Shown: positions 47,101 to 61,473 of the stretch, one piece after another | How positions within the stretch are numbered: position 1 is the first letter of the stretch | Layout of the letters: each line of letters opens with the position of its first letter | Source of the DNA: Synchiropus splendidus | Lineage: Eukaryota; Chordata; Actinopteri; Syngnathiformes; Callionymidae | Direction: 5' to 3' | Assembly: GCF_027744825.2 (NCBI RefSeq) | Contig: NW_026527059.1 | Location: 372,001-436,000, forward strand | DNA length: 64,000 nucleotides | The notes under the pieces: model-generated | What the model saw: the letters and a program-made list of their open reading frames with translations, nothing else | What the model was told of the DNA's origin: nothing | The model's database searches: none | Translations under genes and position numbers: made by a program

Positions 47101-50100
47101 GAAAAACACTTCAGACAGCTTAGATTTGATGTGCAACTACTAGAAAGACCCTTTCTGCTATAGTGGGAGGTTAAAATTTCATGTTCTGAAGCTTCCCTGA
47201 AAAGTTATGGCACAATGCACAAAAACGCTTTTCAGCCTGAGATAAGGTGGGTTTCGGAACGCCAAACATAAAAGTGTTGATAACTTTGGAAAAACACTTC
47301 AGGCAGTTTAGATTTGATGTGCAACTACTAGAAAGACCCTTTCTGCTATAGTGGGAGGTTAAAATTTCATGTTCTGAAGCTTCCCTGAAAAGTTATGGCA
47401 CAATGCACAAAAACGCTTTTCAGCCTGAGATAAGGTGGGTTTCGGAACGCCAAACATAAAAGTGTTGATAACTTTGGAAAAACACTTCAGACAGTTTAGA
47501 TTTGATGTGCAACTACTAGAAAGACACTTTCTGCTATAGTGGGAGGTTAAAATTTCATGTTCTGAAGCTTTCCTGAAAAGTTATGGCACAATGCACAAAA
47601 ACGCTTTTCAGCCTGAGATAAGGTGGGTTTCGGAACGCCAAACATAAAAGTGTTGATAACTTTCGAAAAACACTTCAGAGAGCTTAGATTTGATGTGCAC
47701 CTACTAGAAAGACCCTTTCTGCTATAGTGGGAGGTTAAAATTTCATGTTCTGAAGCTTCCCTGAAAAGTTATGGCACAATGCACAAAAACGCTTTTCAGC
47801 CTGAGATAAGGTGGGTTTCGGAACGCCAAACATAAAAGTGTTGATAACTTTTGAAAAACACTTCAGACAGCTTAGATTTGATGTGCAACTACTAGAAAGA
47901 CCCTTTCTGCTATAGTGGGAAGTTAAAATTTCATGTTCTGAAGCTTCCCTGAAAAGTTATGGCACAATGCACAAAAACGCTTTTCAGCCTGAGATAAGGT
48001 GGGTTTCGGAACGCCAAACATAAAAGTGTTGATAACTTTGGAAAAACACTTCAGACAGTTTAGATTTGATGTGCAACTACTAGAAAGACCCTTTCTGCTA
48101 TAGTGGGAGGTTAAAATTTCATGTTCTGAAGCTTCCCTGAAAAGTTATGGCACAATGCACAAAAACGCTTTTCAGCCTGAGATAAGGTGGGTTTCGGAAC
48201 GCCAAACATAAAAGTGTTAATAACTTTGGAAAAACACTTCAGACAGTTTAGATTTGATGTGCAACTACTAGAAAGACCCTTTCTGCTATAGTGGGAGGTT
48301 AAAATTTCATGTTCTGAAGCTTCCCTGAAAAGTTATGGCACAATGCACAAAAACGCTTTTCAGCCTGAGATAAGGTGGGTTTCGGAACGCCAAACATAAA
48401 AGTGTTGATAACTTTCGAAAAACACTTCAGAGAGCTTAGATTTGATGTGCACCTACTAGAAAGACCCTTTCTGCTATAGTGGGAGGTTAAAATTTCATGT
48501 TCTGAAGCTTCCCTGAAAAGTTATGGCACAATGCGTAAAAACGCTTTTCAGCCTGAGATAAGGTGGGTTTCGGAACGCCAAACATAAAAGTGTTGATAAC
48601 TTTGGAAAAACACTTCAGACAGTTTAGATTTGATGTGCAACTACTAGAAAGACCCTTTCTGCTATAGTGGGAGGTTAAAATTTCATGTTCTGAAGCTTTC
48701 CTGAAAAGTTATGGCACAATGCACAAAAACGCTTTTCAGCCTGAGATAAGGTGGGTTTCGGAACGCCAAACATAAAAGTGTTGATAACTTTTGAAAAACA
48801 CTTCAGACAGCTTAGATTTGATGTGCAACTACTAGAAAGACCCTTTCTGCTATAGTGGGAGGTTCAAATTTCATGTTCTGAAGCTTCCCTGAAAAGTTAT
48901 GGCACAATGCACAAAAACGCTTTTCAGCCTGAGATAAGGTGGGTTTCGGAACGCCAAACATAAAAGTGTTAATAACTTTGGAAAAACACTTCAGACAGTT
49001 TAGATTTGATGTGCAACTACTAGAAAGACCCTTTCTGCTATAGTGGGAGGTTAAAATTTCATGTTCTGAAGCTTCCCTGAAAAGTTATGGCACAATGCAC
49101 AAAAACGCTTTTCAGCCTGAGATAAGGTGGGTTTCGGAACGCCAAACATAAAAGTGTTGATAACTTTCGAAAAACACTTCAGAGAGCTTAGATTTGATGT
49201 GCACCTACTAGAAAGACCCTTTCTGCTATAGTGGGAGGTTAAAATTTCATGTTCTGAAGCTTCCCTGAAAAGTTATGGCACAATGCGTAAAAACGCTTTT
49301 CAGCCTGAGATAAGGTGGGTTTCGGAACGCCAAACATAAAAGTGTTGATAACTTTGGAAAAACACTTCAGACAGTTTAGATTTGATGTGCAACTACTAGA
49401 AAGACCCTTTCTGCTATAGTGGGAGGTTAAAATTTCATGTTCTGAAGCTTCCCTGAAAAGTTATGGCACAATGCACAAAAACGCTTTTCAGCCTGAGATA
49501 AGGTGGGTTTCGGAACGCCAAACATAAAAGTGTTGATAACTTTGGAAAAACACTTCAGACAGCTTAGATTTGATGTGCACCTACTAGAAAGACCCTTTCT
49601 GCTATAGTGGGAGGTTAAAATTTCATGTTCTGAAGCTTCCCTGAAAAGTTATGGCACAATGCGTAAAAACGCTTTTCAGCCTGAGATAAGGTGGGTTTCG
49701 GAACGCCAAACATAAAAGTGTTGATAACTTTGGAAAAACACTTCAGGCAGTTTAGATTTGATGTGCAACTACTAGAAAGACCCTTTCTGCTATAGTGGGA
49801 GGTTAAAATTTCATGTTCTGAAGCTTCCCTGAAAAGTTATGGCACAATGCACAAAAACGCTTTTCAGCCTGAGATAAGGTGGGTTTCGGAACGCCAAACA
49901 TAAAAGTGTTGATAACTTTGGAAAAACACTTCAGACAGTTTAGATTTGATGTGCAACTACTAGAAAGACACTTTCTGCTATAGTGGGAGGTTAAAATTTC
50001 ATGTTCTGAAGCTTTCCTGAAAAGTTATGGCACAATGCACAAAAACGCTTTTCAGCCTGAGATAAGGTGGGTTTCGGAACGCCAAACATAAAAGTGTTGA

Positions 50101-50193
50101 TAACTTTCGAAAAACACTTCAGAGAGCTTAGATTTGATGTGCACCTACTAGAAAGACCCTTTCTGCTATAGTGGGAGGTTAAAATTTCATGTT
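44178..50193 (+). repeat. 32-monomer block, copy 1 of an 8,272-bp-spaced repeat
   Basis: Class string a X d I J; A D E F H a B a L B D G H a d I J; A B D J; A B N F H a. Shared tags are GTGATGATAAC (near 45,773), GATACGG (45,929) and GGTTCAAATT (48,865). Class N (49,442) is CA, G103, acagc, C139, a rare recombinant found only in these two copies. Private changes lie at 46,622, 46,633, 46,891, 46,961, 46,965 and 47,921. Confidence 0.88.
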
Positions 50194-52449
50194 CTGAAGC
50201 TTCCCTGAAAAGTTATGGCACAATGCACAAAAACGCTTTTCAGCCTGAGATAAGGTGGGTTTCGGAACGCCAAACATAAAAGTGTTGATAACTTTGGAAA
50301 AACACTTCAGACAGTTTAGATTTGATGTGCAACTACTAGAAAGACACTTTCTGCTATAGTGGGAGGTTAAAATTTCATGTTCTGAAGCTTTCCTGAAAAG
50401 TTATGGCACAATGCACAAAAACGCTTTTCAGCCTGAGATAAGGTGGGTTTCGGAACGCCAAACATAAAAGTGTTGATAACTTTCGAAAAACACTTCAGAG
50501 AGCTTAGATTTGATGTGCACCTACTAGAAAGACCCTTTCTGCTATAGTGGGAGGTTAAAATTTCATGTTCTGAAGCTTCCCTGAAAAGTTATGGCACAAT
50601 GCACAAAAACGCTTTTCAGCCTGAGATAAGGTGGGTTTCGGAACGCCAAACATAAAAGCGTTGATAACTTTTGAAAAACACTTCAGACAGCTTAGATTTG
50701 ATGTGCAACTACTAGAAAGACCCTTTCTGCTATAGTGGGAGGTTAAAATTTCATGTTCTGAAGCTTCCCTGAAAAGTTATGGCACAATGCACAAAAACGC
50801 TTTTCAGCCTGAGATAAGGTGGGTTTCGGAACGCCAAACATAAAAGTGTTGATAACTTTGGAAAAACACTTCAGACAGTTTAGATTTGATGTGCAACTAC
50901 GAGAAAGACCCTTTCTGCTATAGTGGGAGGTTAAAATTTCATGTTCTGAAGCTTCCCTGAAAAGTTATGGCACAATGCACAAAAACGCTTTTCAGCCTGA
51001 GATAAGGTGGGTTTCGGAACGCCAAACATAAAAGTGTTAATAACTTTGGAAAAACACTTCAGACAGTTTAGATTTGATGTGCAACTACTAGAAAGACCCT
51101 TTCTGCTATAGTGGGAGGTTAAAATTTCATGTTCTGAAGCGTCCCTGAAAAGTTATGGCACAATGCACAAAAACGCTTTTCAGCCTGAGATAAGGTGGGT
51201 TTCGGAACGCCAAACATAAAAGTGTTGATAACTTTCGAAAAACACTTCAGAGAGCTTAGATTTGATGTGCACCTACTAGAAAGACCCTTTCTGCTATAGT
51301 GGGAGGTTAAAATTTCATGTTCTGAAGCTTTCCTGAAAAGTTATGGCACAATGCACAAAAACGCTTTTCAGCCTGAGATAAGGTGGGTTTCGGAACGCCA
51401 AACATAAAAGTGTTGATAACTTTTGAAAAACACTTCAGACAGCTTAGATTTGATGTGCAACTACTAGAAAGACCCTTTCTGCTATAGTGGGAGGTTAAAA
51501 TTTCATGTTCTGAAGCTTCCCTGAAAAGTTATGGCACAATGCACAAAAACGCTTTTCAGCCTGAGATAAGGTGGGTTTCGGAACGCCAAACATAAAAGTG
51601 TTGATAACTTTCGAAAAACACTTCAGACAGCTTAGATTTGATGTGCACCTACTAGAAAGACCCTTTCTGCTATAGTGGGAGGTTAAAATTTCATGTTCTG
51701 AAGCTTCCCTGAAAAGTTATGGCACAATGCGTAAAAACGCTTTTCAGCCTGAGATAAGGTGGGTTTCGGAACGCCAAACATAAAAGTGTTGATAACTTTG
51801 GAAAAACACTTCAGGCAGTTTAGATTTGATGTGCAACTACTAGAAAGACCCTTTCTGCTATAGTGGGAGGTTAAAATTTCATGTTCTGAAGCTTCCCTGA
51901 AAAGTTATGACACAATGCACAAAAACGCTTTTCAGCCTGAGATAAGGTGGGTTTCGGAACGCCAAACATAAAAGTGTTGATAACTTTGGAAAAACACTTC
52001 AGACAGTTTAGATTTGATGTGCAACTACTAGAAAGACACTTTCTGCTATAGTGGGAGGTTAAAATTTCATGTTCTGAAGCTTTCCTGAAAAGTTATGGCA
52101 CAATGCACAAAAACGCTTTTCAGCCTGAGATAAGGTGGGTTTCGGAACGCCAAACATAAAAGTGTTGATAACTTTCGAAAAACACTTCAGAGAGCTTAGA
52201 TTTGATGTGCACCTACTAGAAAGACCCTTTCTGCTATAGTGGGAGTTTAAAATTTCATGTTCTGAAGCTTCCCTGAAAAGTTATGGCACAATGCGTAAAA
52301 ACGCTTTTCAGCCTGAGATAAGGTGGGTTTCGGAACGCCAAACATAAAAGTGTTGATAACTTTGGAAAAACACTTCAGACAGTTTAGATTTGATGTGCAA
52401 CTACTAGAAAGACCCTTTCTGCTATAGTGGGAGGTTAAAATTTCATGTT
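50194..52449 (+). repeat. Twelve-monomer spacer between the 32-mer copies (H a d I J K D E F H a B)
   Basis: An ordinary higher-order segment between the two large copies. It begins with H-a after H-a, a dimer reiteration. Private changes include AAGCGTTG (near 50,659), CTACGAGAAAG (50,901), TATGACAC (51,910) and GGGAGTTTAAA (52,247). Confidence 0.8.
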
Positions 52450-55400
52450 CTGAAGCTTTCCTGAAAAGTTATGGCACAATGCACAAAAACGCTTTTCAGC
52501 CTGAGATAAGGTGGGTTTCGGAACGCCAAACATAAAAGTGTTGATAACTTTCGAAAAACACTTCAGAGAGCTTAGATTTGATGTGCACCTACTAGAAAGA
52601 CCCTTTCTGCTATAGTGGGAGGTTAAAATTTCATGTTCTGAAGCTTCCCTGAAAAGTTATGGCACAATGCACAAAAACGCTTTTCAGCCTGAGATAAGGT
52701 GGGTTTCGGAACGCCAAACATAAAAGTGTTGATAACTTTCGAAAAACACTTCAGAGAGCTTAGATTTGATGTGCAACTACTAGAAAGACCCTTTCTGCTA
52801 TAGTGGGAGGTTAAAATTTCATGTTCTGAAGCTTCCCTGAAAAGTTATGGCACAATGCACAAAAACGCTTTTCAGCCTGAGATAAGGTGGGTTTCGGAAC
52901 GCCAAACATAAAAGTGTTGATAACTTTTGAAAAACACTTCAGACAGCTTAGATTTGATGTGCAACTACTAGAAAGACCCTTTCTGCTATAGTGGGAGGTT
53001 AAAATTTCATGTTCTGAAGCTTCCCTGAAAAGTTATGGCACAATGCACAAAAACGCTTTTCAGCCTGAGATAAGGTGGGTTTCGGAACGCCAAACATAAA
53101 AGTGTTGATAACTTTGGAAAAACACTTCAGACAGTTTAGATTTGATGTGCAACTACTAGAAAGACCCTTTCTGCTATAGTGGGAGGTTAAAATTTCATGT
53201 TCTGAAGCTTCCCTGAAAAGTTATGGCACAATGCACAAAAACGCTTTTCAGCCTGAGATAAGGTGGGTTTCGGAACGCCAAACATAAAAGTGTTAATAAC
53301 TTTGGAAAAACACTTCAGACAGTTTAGATTTGATGTGCAACTACTAGAAAGACCCTTTCTGCTATAGTGGGAGGTTAAAATTTCATGTTCTGAAGCTTCC
53401 CTGAAAAGTTATGGCACAATGCACAAAAACGCTTTTCAGCCTGAGATAAGGTGGGTTTCGGAACGCCAAACATAAAAGTGTTGATAACTTTCGAAAAACA
53501 CTTCAGAGAGCTTAGATTTGATGTGCACCTACTAGAAAGACCCTTTCTGCTATAGTGGGAGGTTAAAATTTCATGTTCTGAAGCTTTCCTGAAAAGTTAT
53601 GGCACAATGCACAAAAACGCTTTTCAGCCTGAGATAAGGTGGGTTTCGGAACGCCAAACATAAAAGTGTTGATAACTTTTGAAAAACACTTCAGACAGCT
53701 TAGATTTGATGTGCAACTACTAGAAAGACCCTTTCTGCTATAGTGGGAGGTTAAAATTTCATGTTCTGAAGCTTCCCTGAAAAGTTATGGCACAATGCAC
53801 AAAAACGCTTTTCAGCCTGAGATAAGGTGGGTTTCGGAACGCCAAACATAAAAGTGTTGATAACTTTCGAAAAACACTTCAGACAGCTTAGATTTGATGT
53901 GCACCTACTAGAAAGACCCTTTCTGCTATAGTGGGAGGTTAAAATTTCATGTTCTGAAGCTTCCCTGAAAAGTTATGGCACAATGCGTAAAAACGCTTTT
54001 CAGCCTGAGATAAGGTGGGTTTCGGAACGCCAAACATAAAAGTGATGATAACTTTGGAAAAACACTTCAGGCAGTTTAGATTTGATGTGCAACTACTAGA
54101 AAGACCCTTTCTGCTATAGTGGGAGGTTAAAATTTCATGTTCTGAAGCTTCCCTGAAAAGTTATGGCACAATGCACAAAAACGCTTTTCAGCCTGAGATA
54201 CGGTGGGTTTCGGAACGCCAAACATAAAAGTGTTGATAACTTTGGAAAAACACTTCAGACAGTTTAGATTTGATGTGCAACTACTAGAAAGACACTTTCT
54301 GCTATAGTGGGAGGTTAAAATTTCATGTTCTGAAGCTTTCCTGAAAAGTTATGGCACAATGCACAAAAACGCTTTTCAGCCTGAGATAAGGTGGGTTTCG
54401 GAACGCCAAACATAAAAGTGTTGATAACTTTCGAAAAACACTTCAGAGAGCTTAGATTTGATGTGCACCTACTAGAAAGACCGTTTCTGCTATAGTGGGA
54501 GGTTAAAATTTCATGTTCTGAAGCTTCCCTGAAAAGTTATGGCACAATGCGTAAAAACGCTTTTCAGCCTGAGATAAGGTGGGTTTCGGAACGCCAAACA
54601 TAAAAGTGTTGATAACTTTGGAAAAACACTTCAGACAGTTTAGATTTGATGTGCAACTACTAGAAAGACCCTTTCTGCTATAGTGGGAGGTTAAAATTTC
54701 ATGTTCTGAAGCTTTCCTGAAAAGTTATGGCACAATGCACAAAAACGCTTTTCAGCCTGAGATAAGGTGGGTTTCGGAACGCCAAACATAAAAGTGTTGA
54801 TAACTTTCGAAAAACACTTCAGAGAGCTTAGATTTGATGTGCACCTACTAGAAAGACCCTTTCTGCTATAGTGGGAGGTTAAAATTTCATGTTCTGAAGC
54901 TTCCCTGAAAAGTTATGGCACAATGCACAAAAACGCTTTTCAGCCTGAGATAAGGTGGGTTTCGGAACGCCAAACATAAAAGTGTTGATAACTTTGGAAA
55001 AACACTTCAGAGAGCTTAGATTTGATGTGCACCTACTAGAAAGACCCTTTCTGCTATAGTGGGAGGTTAAAATTTCATGTTCTGAAGCTTCCCTGAAAAG
55101 TTATGGCACAATGCGTAAAAACGCTTTTCAGCCTGAGATAAGGTGGGTTTCGGAACGCCAAACATAAAAGTGTTGATAACTTTGGAAAAACACTTCAGAC
55201 AGTTTAGATTTGATGTGCAACTACTAGAAAGACCCTTTCTGCTATAGTGGGAGGTTAAAATTTCATGTTCTGAAGCTTTCCTGAAAAGTTATGGCACAAT
55301 GCACAAAAACGCTTTTCAGCCTGAGATAAGGTGGGTTTCGGAACGCCAAACATAAAAGTGTTGATAACTTTTGAAAAACACTTCAGACAGCTTAGATTTG

Positions 55401-58400
55401 ATGTGCAACTACTAGAAAGACCCTTTCTGCTATAGTGGGAGGTTAAAATTTCATGTTCTGAAGCTTCCCTGAAAAGTTATGGCACAATGCACAAAAACGC
55501 TTTTCAGCCTGAGATAAGGTGGGTTTCGGAACGCCAAACATAAAAGTGTTGATAACTTTGGAAAAACACTTCAGGCAGTTTAGATTTGATGTGCAACTAC
55601 TAGAAAGACCCTTTCTGCTATAGTGGGAGGTTAAAATTTCATGTTCTGAAGCTTCCCTGAAAAGTTATGGCACAATGCACAAAAACGCTTATCAGCCTGA
55701 GATAAGGTGGGTTTCGGAACGCCAAACATAAAAGTGTTGATAACTTTGGAAAAACACTTCAGACAGTTTAGATTTGATGTGCAACTACTAGAAAGACACT
55801 TTCTGCTATAGTGGGAGGTTAAAATTTCATGTTCTGAAGCTTTCCTGAAAAGTTATGGCACAATGCACAAAAACGCTTTTCAGCCTGAGATAAGGTGGGT
55901 TTCGGAACGCCAAACATAAAAGTGTTGATAACTTTCGAAAAACACTTCAGAGAGCTTAGATTTGATGTGCACCTACTAGAAAGACCCTTTCTGCTATAGT
56001 GGGAGGTTAAAATTTCATGTTCTGAAGCTTCCCTGAAAAGTTATGGCACAATGCACAAAAACGCTTTTCAGCCTGAGATAAGGTGGGTTTCGGAACGCCA
56101 AACATAAAAGTGTTGATAACTTTTGAAAAACACTTCAGACAGCTTAGATTTGATGTGCAACTACTAGAAAGACCCTTTCTGCTATAGTGGGAGGTTAAAA
56201 TTTCATGTTCTGAAGCTTCCCTGAAAAGTTATGGCACAATGCACAAAAACGCTTTTCAGCCTGAGATAAGGTGGGTTTCGGAACGCCAAACATAAAAGTG
56301 TTGATAACTTTGGAAAAACACTTCAGACAGTTTAGATTTGATGTGCAACTACTAGAAAGACCCTTTCTGCTATAGTGGGAGGTTAAAATTTCATGTTCTG
56401 AAGCTTCCCTGAAAAGTTATGGCACAATGCACAAAAACGCTTTTCAGCCTGAGATAAGGTGGGTTTCGGAACGCCAAACATAAAAGTGTTAATAACTTTG
56501 GAAAAACACTTCAGACAGTTTAGATTTGATGTGCAACTACTAGAAAGACCCTTTCTGCTATAGTGGGAGGTTAAAATTTCATGTTCTGAAGCTTCCCTGA
56601 AAAGTTATGGCACAATGCACAAAAACGCTTTTCAGCCTGAGATAAGGTGGGTTTCGGAACGCCAAACATAAAAGTGTTGATAACTTTCGAAAAACACTTC
56701 AGAGAGCTTAGATTTGATGTGCACCTACTAGAAAGACCCTTTCTGCTATAGTGGGAGGTTAAAATTTCATGTTCTGAAGCTTCCCTGAAAAGTTATGGCA
56801 CAATGCGTAAAAACGCTTTTCAGCCTGAGATAAGGTGGGTTTCGGAACGCCAAACATAAAAGTGTTGATAACTTTGGAAAAACACTTCAGACAGTTTAGA
56901 TTTGATGTGCAACTACTAGAAAGACCCTTTCTGCTATAGTGGGAGGTTAAAATTTCATGTTCTGAAGCTTTCCTGAAAAGTTATGGCACAATGCACAAAA
57001 ACGCTTTTCAGCCTGAGATAAGGTGGGTTTCGGAACGCCAAACATAAAAGTGTTGATAACTTTTGAAAAACACTTCAGACAGCTTAGATTTGATGTGCAA
57101 CTACTAGAAAGACCCTTTCTGCTATAGTGGGAGGTTCAAATTTCATGTTCTGAAGCTTCCCTGAAAAGTTATGGCACAATGCACAAAAACGCTTTTCAGC
57201 CTGAGATAAGGTGGGTTTCGGAACGCCAAACATAAAAGTGTTAATAACTTTGGAAAAACACTTCAGACAGTTTAGATTTGATGTGCAACAACTAGAAAGA
57301 CCCTTTCTGCTATAGTGGGAGGTTAAAATTTCATGTTCTGAAGCTTCCCTGAAAAGTTATGGCACAATGCACAAAAACGCTTTTCAGCCTGAGATAAGGT
57401 GGGTTTCGGAACGCCAAACATAAAAGTGTTGATAACTTTCGAAAAACACTTCAGAGAGCTTAGATTTGATGTGCACCTACTAGAAAGACCCTTTCTGCTA
57501 TAGTGGGAGGTTAAAATTTCATGTTCTGAAGCTTCCCTGAAAAGTTATGGCACAATGCGTAAAAACGCTTTTCAGCCTGAGATAAGGTGGGTTTCGGAAC
57601 GCCAAACATAAAAGTGTTGATAACTTTGGAAAAACACTTCAGACAGTTTAGATTTGATGTGCAACTACTAGAAAGACCCTTTCTGCTATAGTGGGAGGTT
57701 AAAATTTCATGTTCTGAAGCTTCCCTGAAAAGTTATGGCACAATGCACAAAAACGCTTTTCAGCCTGAGATAAGGTGGGTTTCGGAACGCCAAACATAAA
57801 AGTGTTGATAACTTTGGAAAAACACTTCAGACAGCTTAGATTTGATGTGCACCTACTAGAAAGACCCTTTCTGCTATAGTGGGAGGTTAAAATTTCATGT
57901 TCTGAAGCTTCCCTGAAAAGTTATGGCACAATGCGTAAAAACGCTTTTCAGCCTGAGATAAGGTGGGTTTCGGAACGCCAAACATAAAAGTGTTGATAAC
58001 TTTGGAAAAACACTTCAGGCAGTTTAGATTTGATGTGCAACTACTAGAAAGACCCTTTCTGCTATAGTGGGAGGTTAAAATTTCATGTTCTGAAGCTTCC
58101 CTGAAAAGTTATGGCACAATGCACAAAAACGCTTTTCAGCCTGAGATAAGGTGGGTTTCGGAACGCCAAACATAAAAGTGTTGATAACTTTGGAAAAACA
58201 CTTCAGACAGTTTAGATTTGATGTGCAACTACTGGAAAGACACTTTCTGCTATAGTGGGAGGTTAAAATTTCATGTTCTGAAGCTTTCCTGAAAAGTTAT
58301 GGCACAATGCACAAAAACGCTTTTCAGCCTGAGATAAGGTGGGTTTCGGAACGCCAAACATAAAAGTGTTGATAACTTTCGAAAAACACTTCAGAGAGCT

Positions 58401-58465
58401 TAGATTTGATGTGCACCTACTAGAAAGACCCTTTCTGCTATAGTGGGAGGTTAAAATTTCATGTT
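52450..58465 (+). repeat. 32-monomer block, copy 2
   Basis: Same class string as 44,178-50,193 at +8,272 (44 monomers), with tags at 54,044, 54,201 and 57,137 and class N at 57,714. Private changes lie at 54,483, 55,691, 57,290 and 58,234. About ten differences in 6,016 bases means roughly 99.8% identity by my reading. Confidence 0.88.
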
Positions 58466-60157
58466 CTGAAGCTTCCCTGAAAAGTTATGGCACAATGCAC
58501 AAAAACGCTTTTCAGCCTGAGATAAGGTGGGTTTCGGAACGCCAAACATAAAAGTGTTGATAACTTTCGAAAAACACTTCAGACAGCTTAGATTTGATGT
58601 GCACCTACTAGAAAGACCCTTTCTGCTATAGTGGGAGGTTAAAATTTCATGTTCTGAAGCTTCCCTGAAAAGTTATGGCACAATGCGTAAAAACGCTTTT
58701 CAGCCTGAGATAAGGTGGGTTTCGGAACGCCAAACATAAAAGTGTTGATAACTTTGGAAAAACACTTCAGGCAGTTTAGATTTGATGTGCAACTACTAGA
58801 AAGACCCTTTCTGCTATAGTGGGAGGTTAAAATTTCATGTTCTGAAGCTTCCCTGAAAAGTTATGGCACAATGCACAAAAACGCTTTTCAGCCTGAGATA
58901 AGGTGGGTTTCGGAACGCCAAACATAAAAGTGTTGATAACTTTCGAAAAACACTTCAGACAGCTTAGATTTGATGTGCACCTACTAGAAAGACCCTTTCT
59001 GCTATAGTGGGAGGTTAAAATTTCATGTTCTGAAGCTTCCCTGAAAAGTTATGGCACAATGCGTAAAAACGCTTTTCAGCCTGAGATAAGGTGGGTTTCG
59101 GAACGCCAAACATAAAAGTGTTGATAACTTTGGAAAAACACTTCAGGCAGTTTAGATTTGATGTGCAACTACTAGAAAGACCCTTTCTGCTATAGTGGGA
59201 GGTTAAAATTTCATGTTCTGAAGCTTCCCTGAAAAGTTATGGCACAATGCACAAAAACGCTTTTCAGCCTGAGATAAGGTGGGTTTCGGAACGCCAAACA
59301 TAAAAGTGTTGATAACTTTGGAAAAACACTTCAGGCAGTTTAGATTTGATGTGCAACTACTAGAAAGACCCTTTCTGCTATAGTGGGAGGTTAAAATTTC
59401 ATGTTCTGAAGCTTCCCTGAAAAGTTATGGCACAATGCACAAAAACGCTTTTCAGCCTGAGATAAGGTGGGTTTCGGAACGCCAAACATAAAAGTGTTGA
59501 TAACTTTGGAAAAACACTTCAGGCAGTTTAGATTTGATGTGCAACTACTAGAAAGACCCTTTCTGCTATAGTGGGAGGTTAAAATTTCATGTTCTGAAGC
59601 TTCCCTGAAAAGTTATGGCACAATGCACAAAAACGCTTTTCAGCCTGAGATAAGGTGGGTTTCGGAACGCCAAACATAAAAGTGTTGATAACTTTGGAAA
59701 AACACTTCAGGCAGTTTAGATTTGATGTGCAACTACTAGAAAGACCCTTTCTGCTATAGTGGGAGGTTAAAATTTCATGTTCTGAAGCTTCCCTGAAAAG
59801 TTATGGCACAATGCACAAAAACGCTTTTCAGCCTGAGATAAGGTGGGTTTCGGAACGCCAAACATAAAAGTGTTGATAACTTTGGAAAAACACTTCAGAC
59901 AGTTTAGATTTGATGTGCAACTACTAGAAAGACACTTTCTGCTATAGTGGGAGGTTAAAATTTCATGTTCTGAAGCTTTCCTGAAAAGTTATGGCACAAT
60001 GCACAAAAACGCTTTTCAGCCTGAGATAAGGTGGGTTTCGGAACGCCAAACATAAAAGTGTTGATAACTTTCGAAAAACACTTCAGAGAGCTTAGATTTG
60101 ATGTGCACCTACTAGAAAGACCCTTTCTGCTATAGTGGGAGGTTAAAATTTCATGTT
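58466..60157 (+). repeat. Locally reiterated segment (E F E F G G G H a)
   Basis: The E-F dimer occurs twice, then G three times in a row (59,218, 59,406 and 59,594, no difference seen between them). The core order is preserved but individual steps are stuttered. Confidence 0.85.
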
Positions 60158-61473
60158 CTGAAGCTTCCCTGAAAAGTTATGGCACAATGCGTAAAAACGC
60201 TTTTCAGCCTGAGATAAGGTGGGTTTCGGAACGCCAAACATAAAAGTGTTGATAACTTTGGAAAAACACTTCAAACAGTTTAGATTTGATGTGCAACTAC
60301 TAGAAAGACCCTTTCTGCTATAGTGGGAGGTTAAAATTTCATGTTCTGAAGCTTTCCTGAAAAGTTATGGCACAATGCACAAAAACGCTTTTCAGCCTGA
60401 GATAAGGTGGGTTTCGGAACGCCAAACATAAAAGTGTTGATAACTTTCGAAAAACACTTCAGAGAGCTTAGATTTGATGTGCACCTACTAGAAAGACCCT
60501 TTCTGCTATAGTGGGAGGTTAAAATTTCATGTTCTGAAGCTTCCCTGAAAAGTTATGGCACAATGCGTAAAAACGCTTTTCAGCCTGAGATAAGGTGGGT
60601 TTCGGAACGCCAAACATAAAAGTGTTGATAACTTTGGAAAAACACTTCAGACAGTTTAGATTTGATGTGCAACTACTAGAAAGACCCTTTCTGCTATAGT
60701 GGGAGGTTAAAATTTTATGTTCTGAAGCTTTCCTGAAAAGTTATGGCACAATGCACAAAAACGCTTTTCAGCCTGAGATAAGGTGGGTTTCGGAACGCCA
60801 AACATAAAAGTGTTGATAACTTTCGAAAAACACTTCAGAGAGCTTAGATTTGATGTGCACCTACTAGAAAGACCCTTTCTGCTATAGTGGGAGGTTAAAA
60901 TTTCATGTTCTGAAGCTTCCCTGAAAAGTTATGGCACAATGCACAAAAACGCTTTTCAGCCTGAGATAAGGTGGGTTTCGGAACGCCAAACATAAAAGTG
61001 TTGATAACTTTGGAAAAACACTTCAGAGAGCTTAGATTTGATGTGCACCTACTAGAAAGACCCTTTCTGCTATAGTGGGAGGTTAAAATTTCATGTTCTG
61101 AAGCTTCCCTGAAAAGTTATGGCACAATGGGTAAAAACGCTTTTCAGCCTGAGATAAGGTGGGTTTCGGAACGCCAAACATAAAAGTGTTGATAACTTTG
61201 GAAAAACACTTCAGACAGTTTAGATTTGATGTGCAACTACTAGAAAGACCCTTTCTGCTATAGTGGGAGGTTAAAATTTCATGTTCTGAAGCTTTCCTGA
61301 AAAGTTATGGCACAATGCACAAAAACGCTTTTCAGCCTGAGATAAGGTGGGTTTCGGAACGCCAAACATAAAAGTGTTGATAACTTTCGAAAAACACTTC
61401 AGAGAGCTTAGATTTGATGTGCACCTACTAGAAAGACCCTTTCTGCTATAGTGGGAGGTTAAAATTTCATGTT
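60158..61473 (+). repeat. B-a dimer stutter (B a B a L B a)
   Basis: The B-a pair occurs at 60,158, 60,534 and 61,098, the last after L. Private changes are CAAACAG (60,274), TTTTATG (60,717) and AATGGGTAA (near 61,130). Confidence 0.82.
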
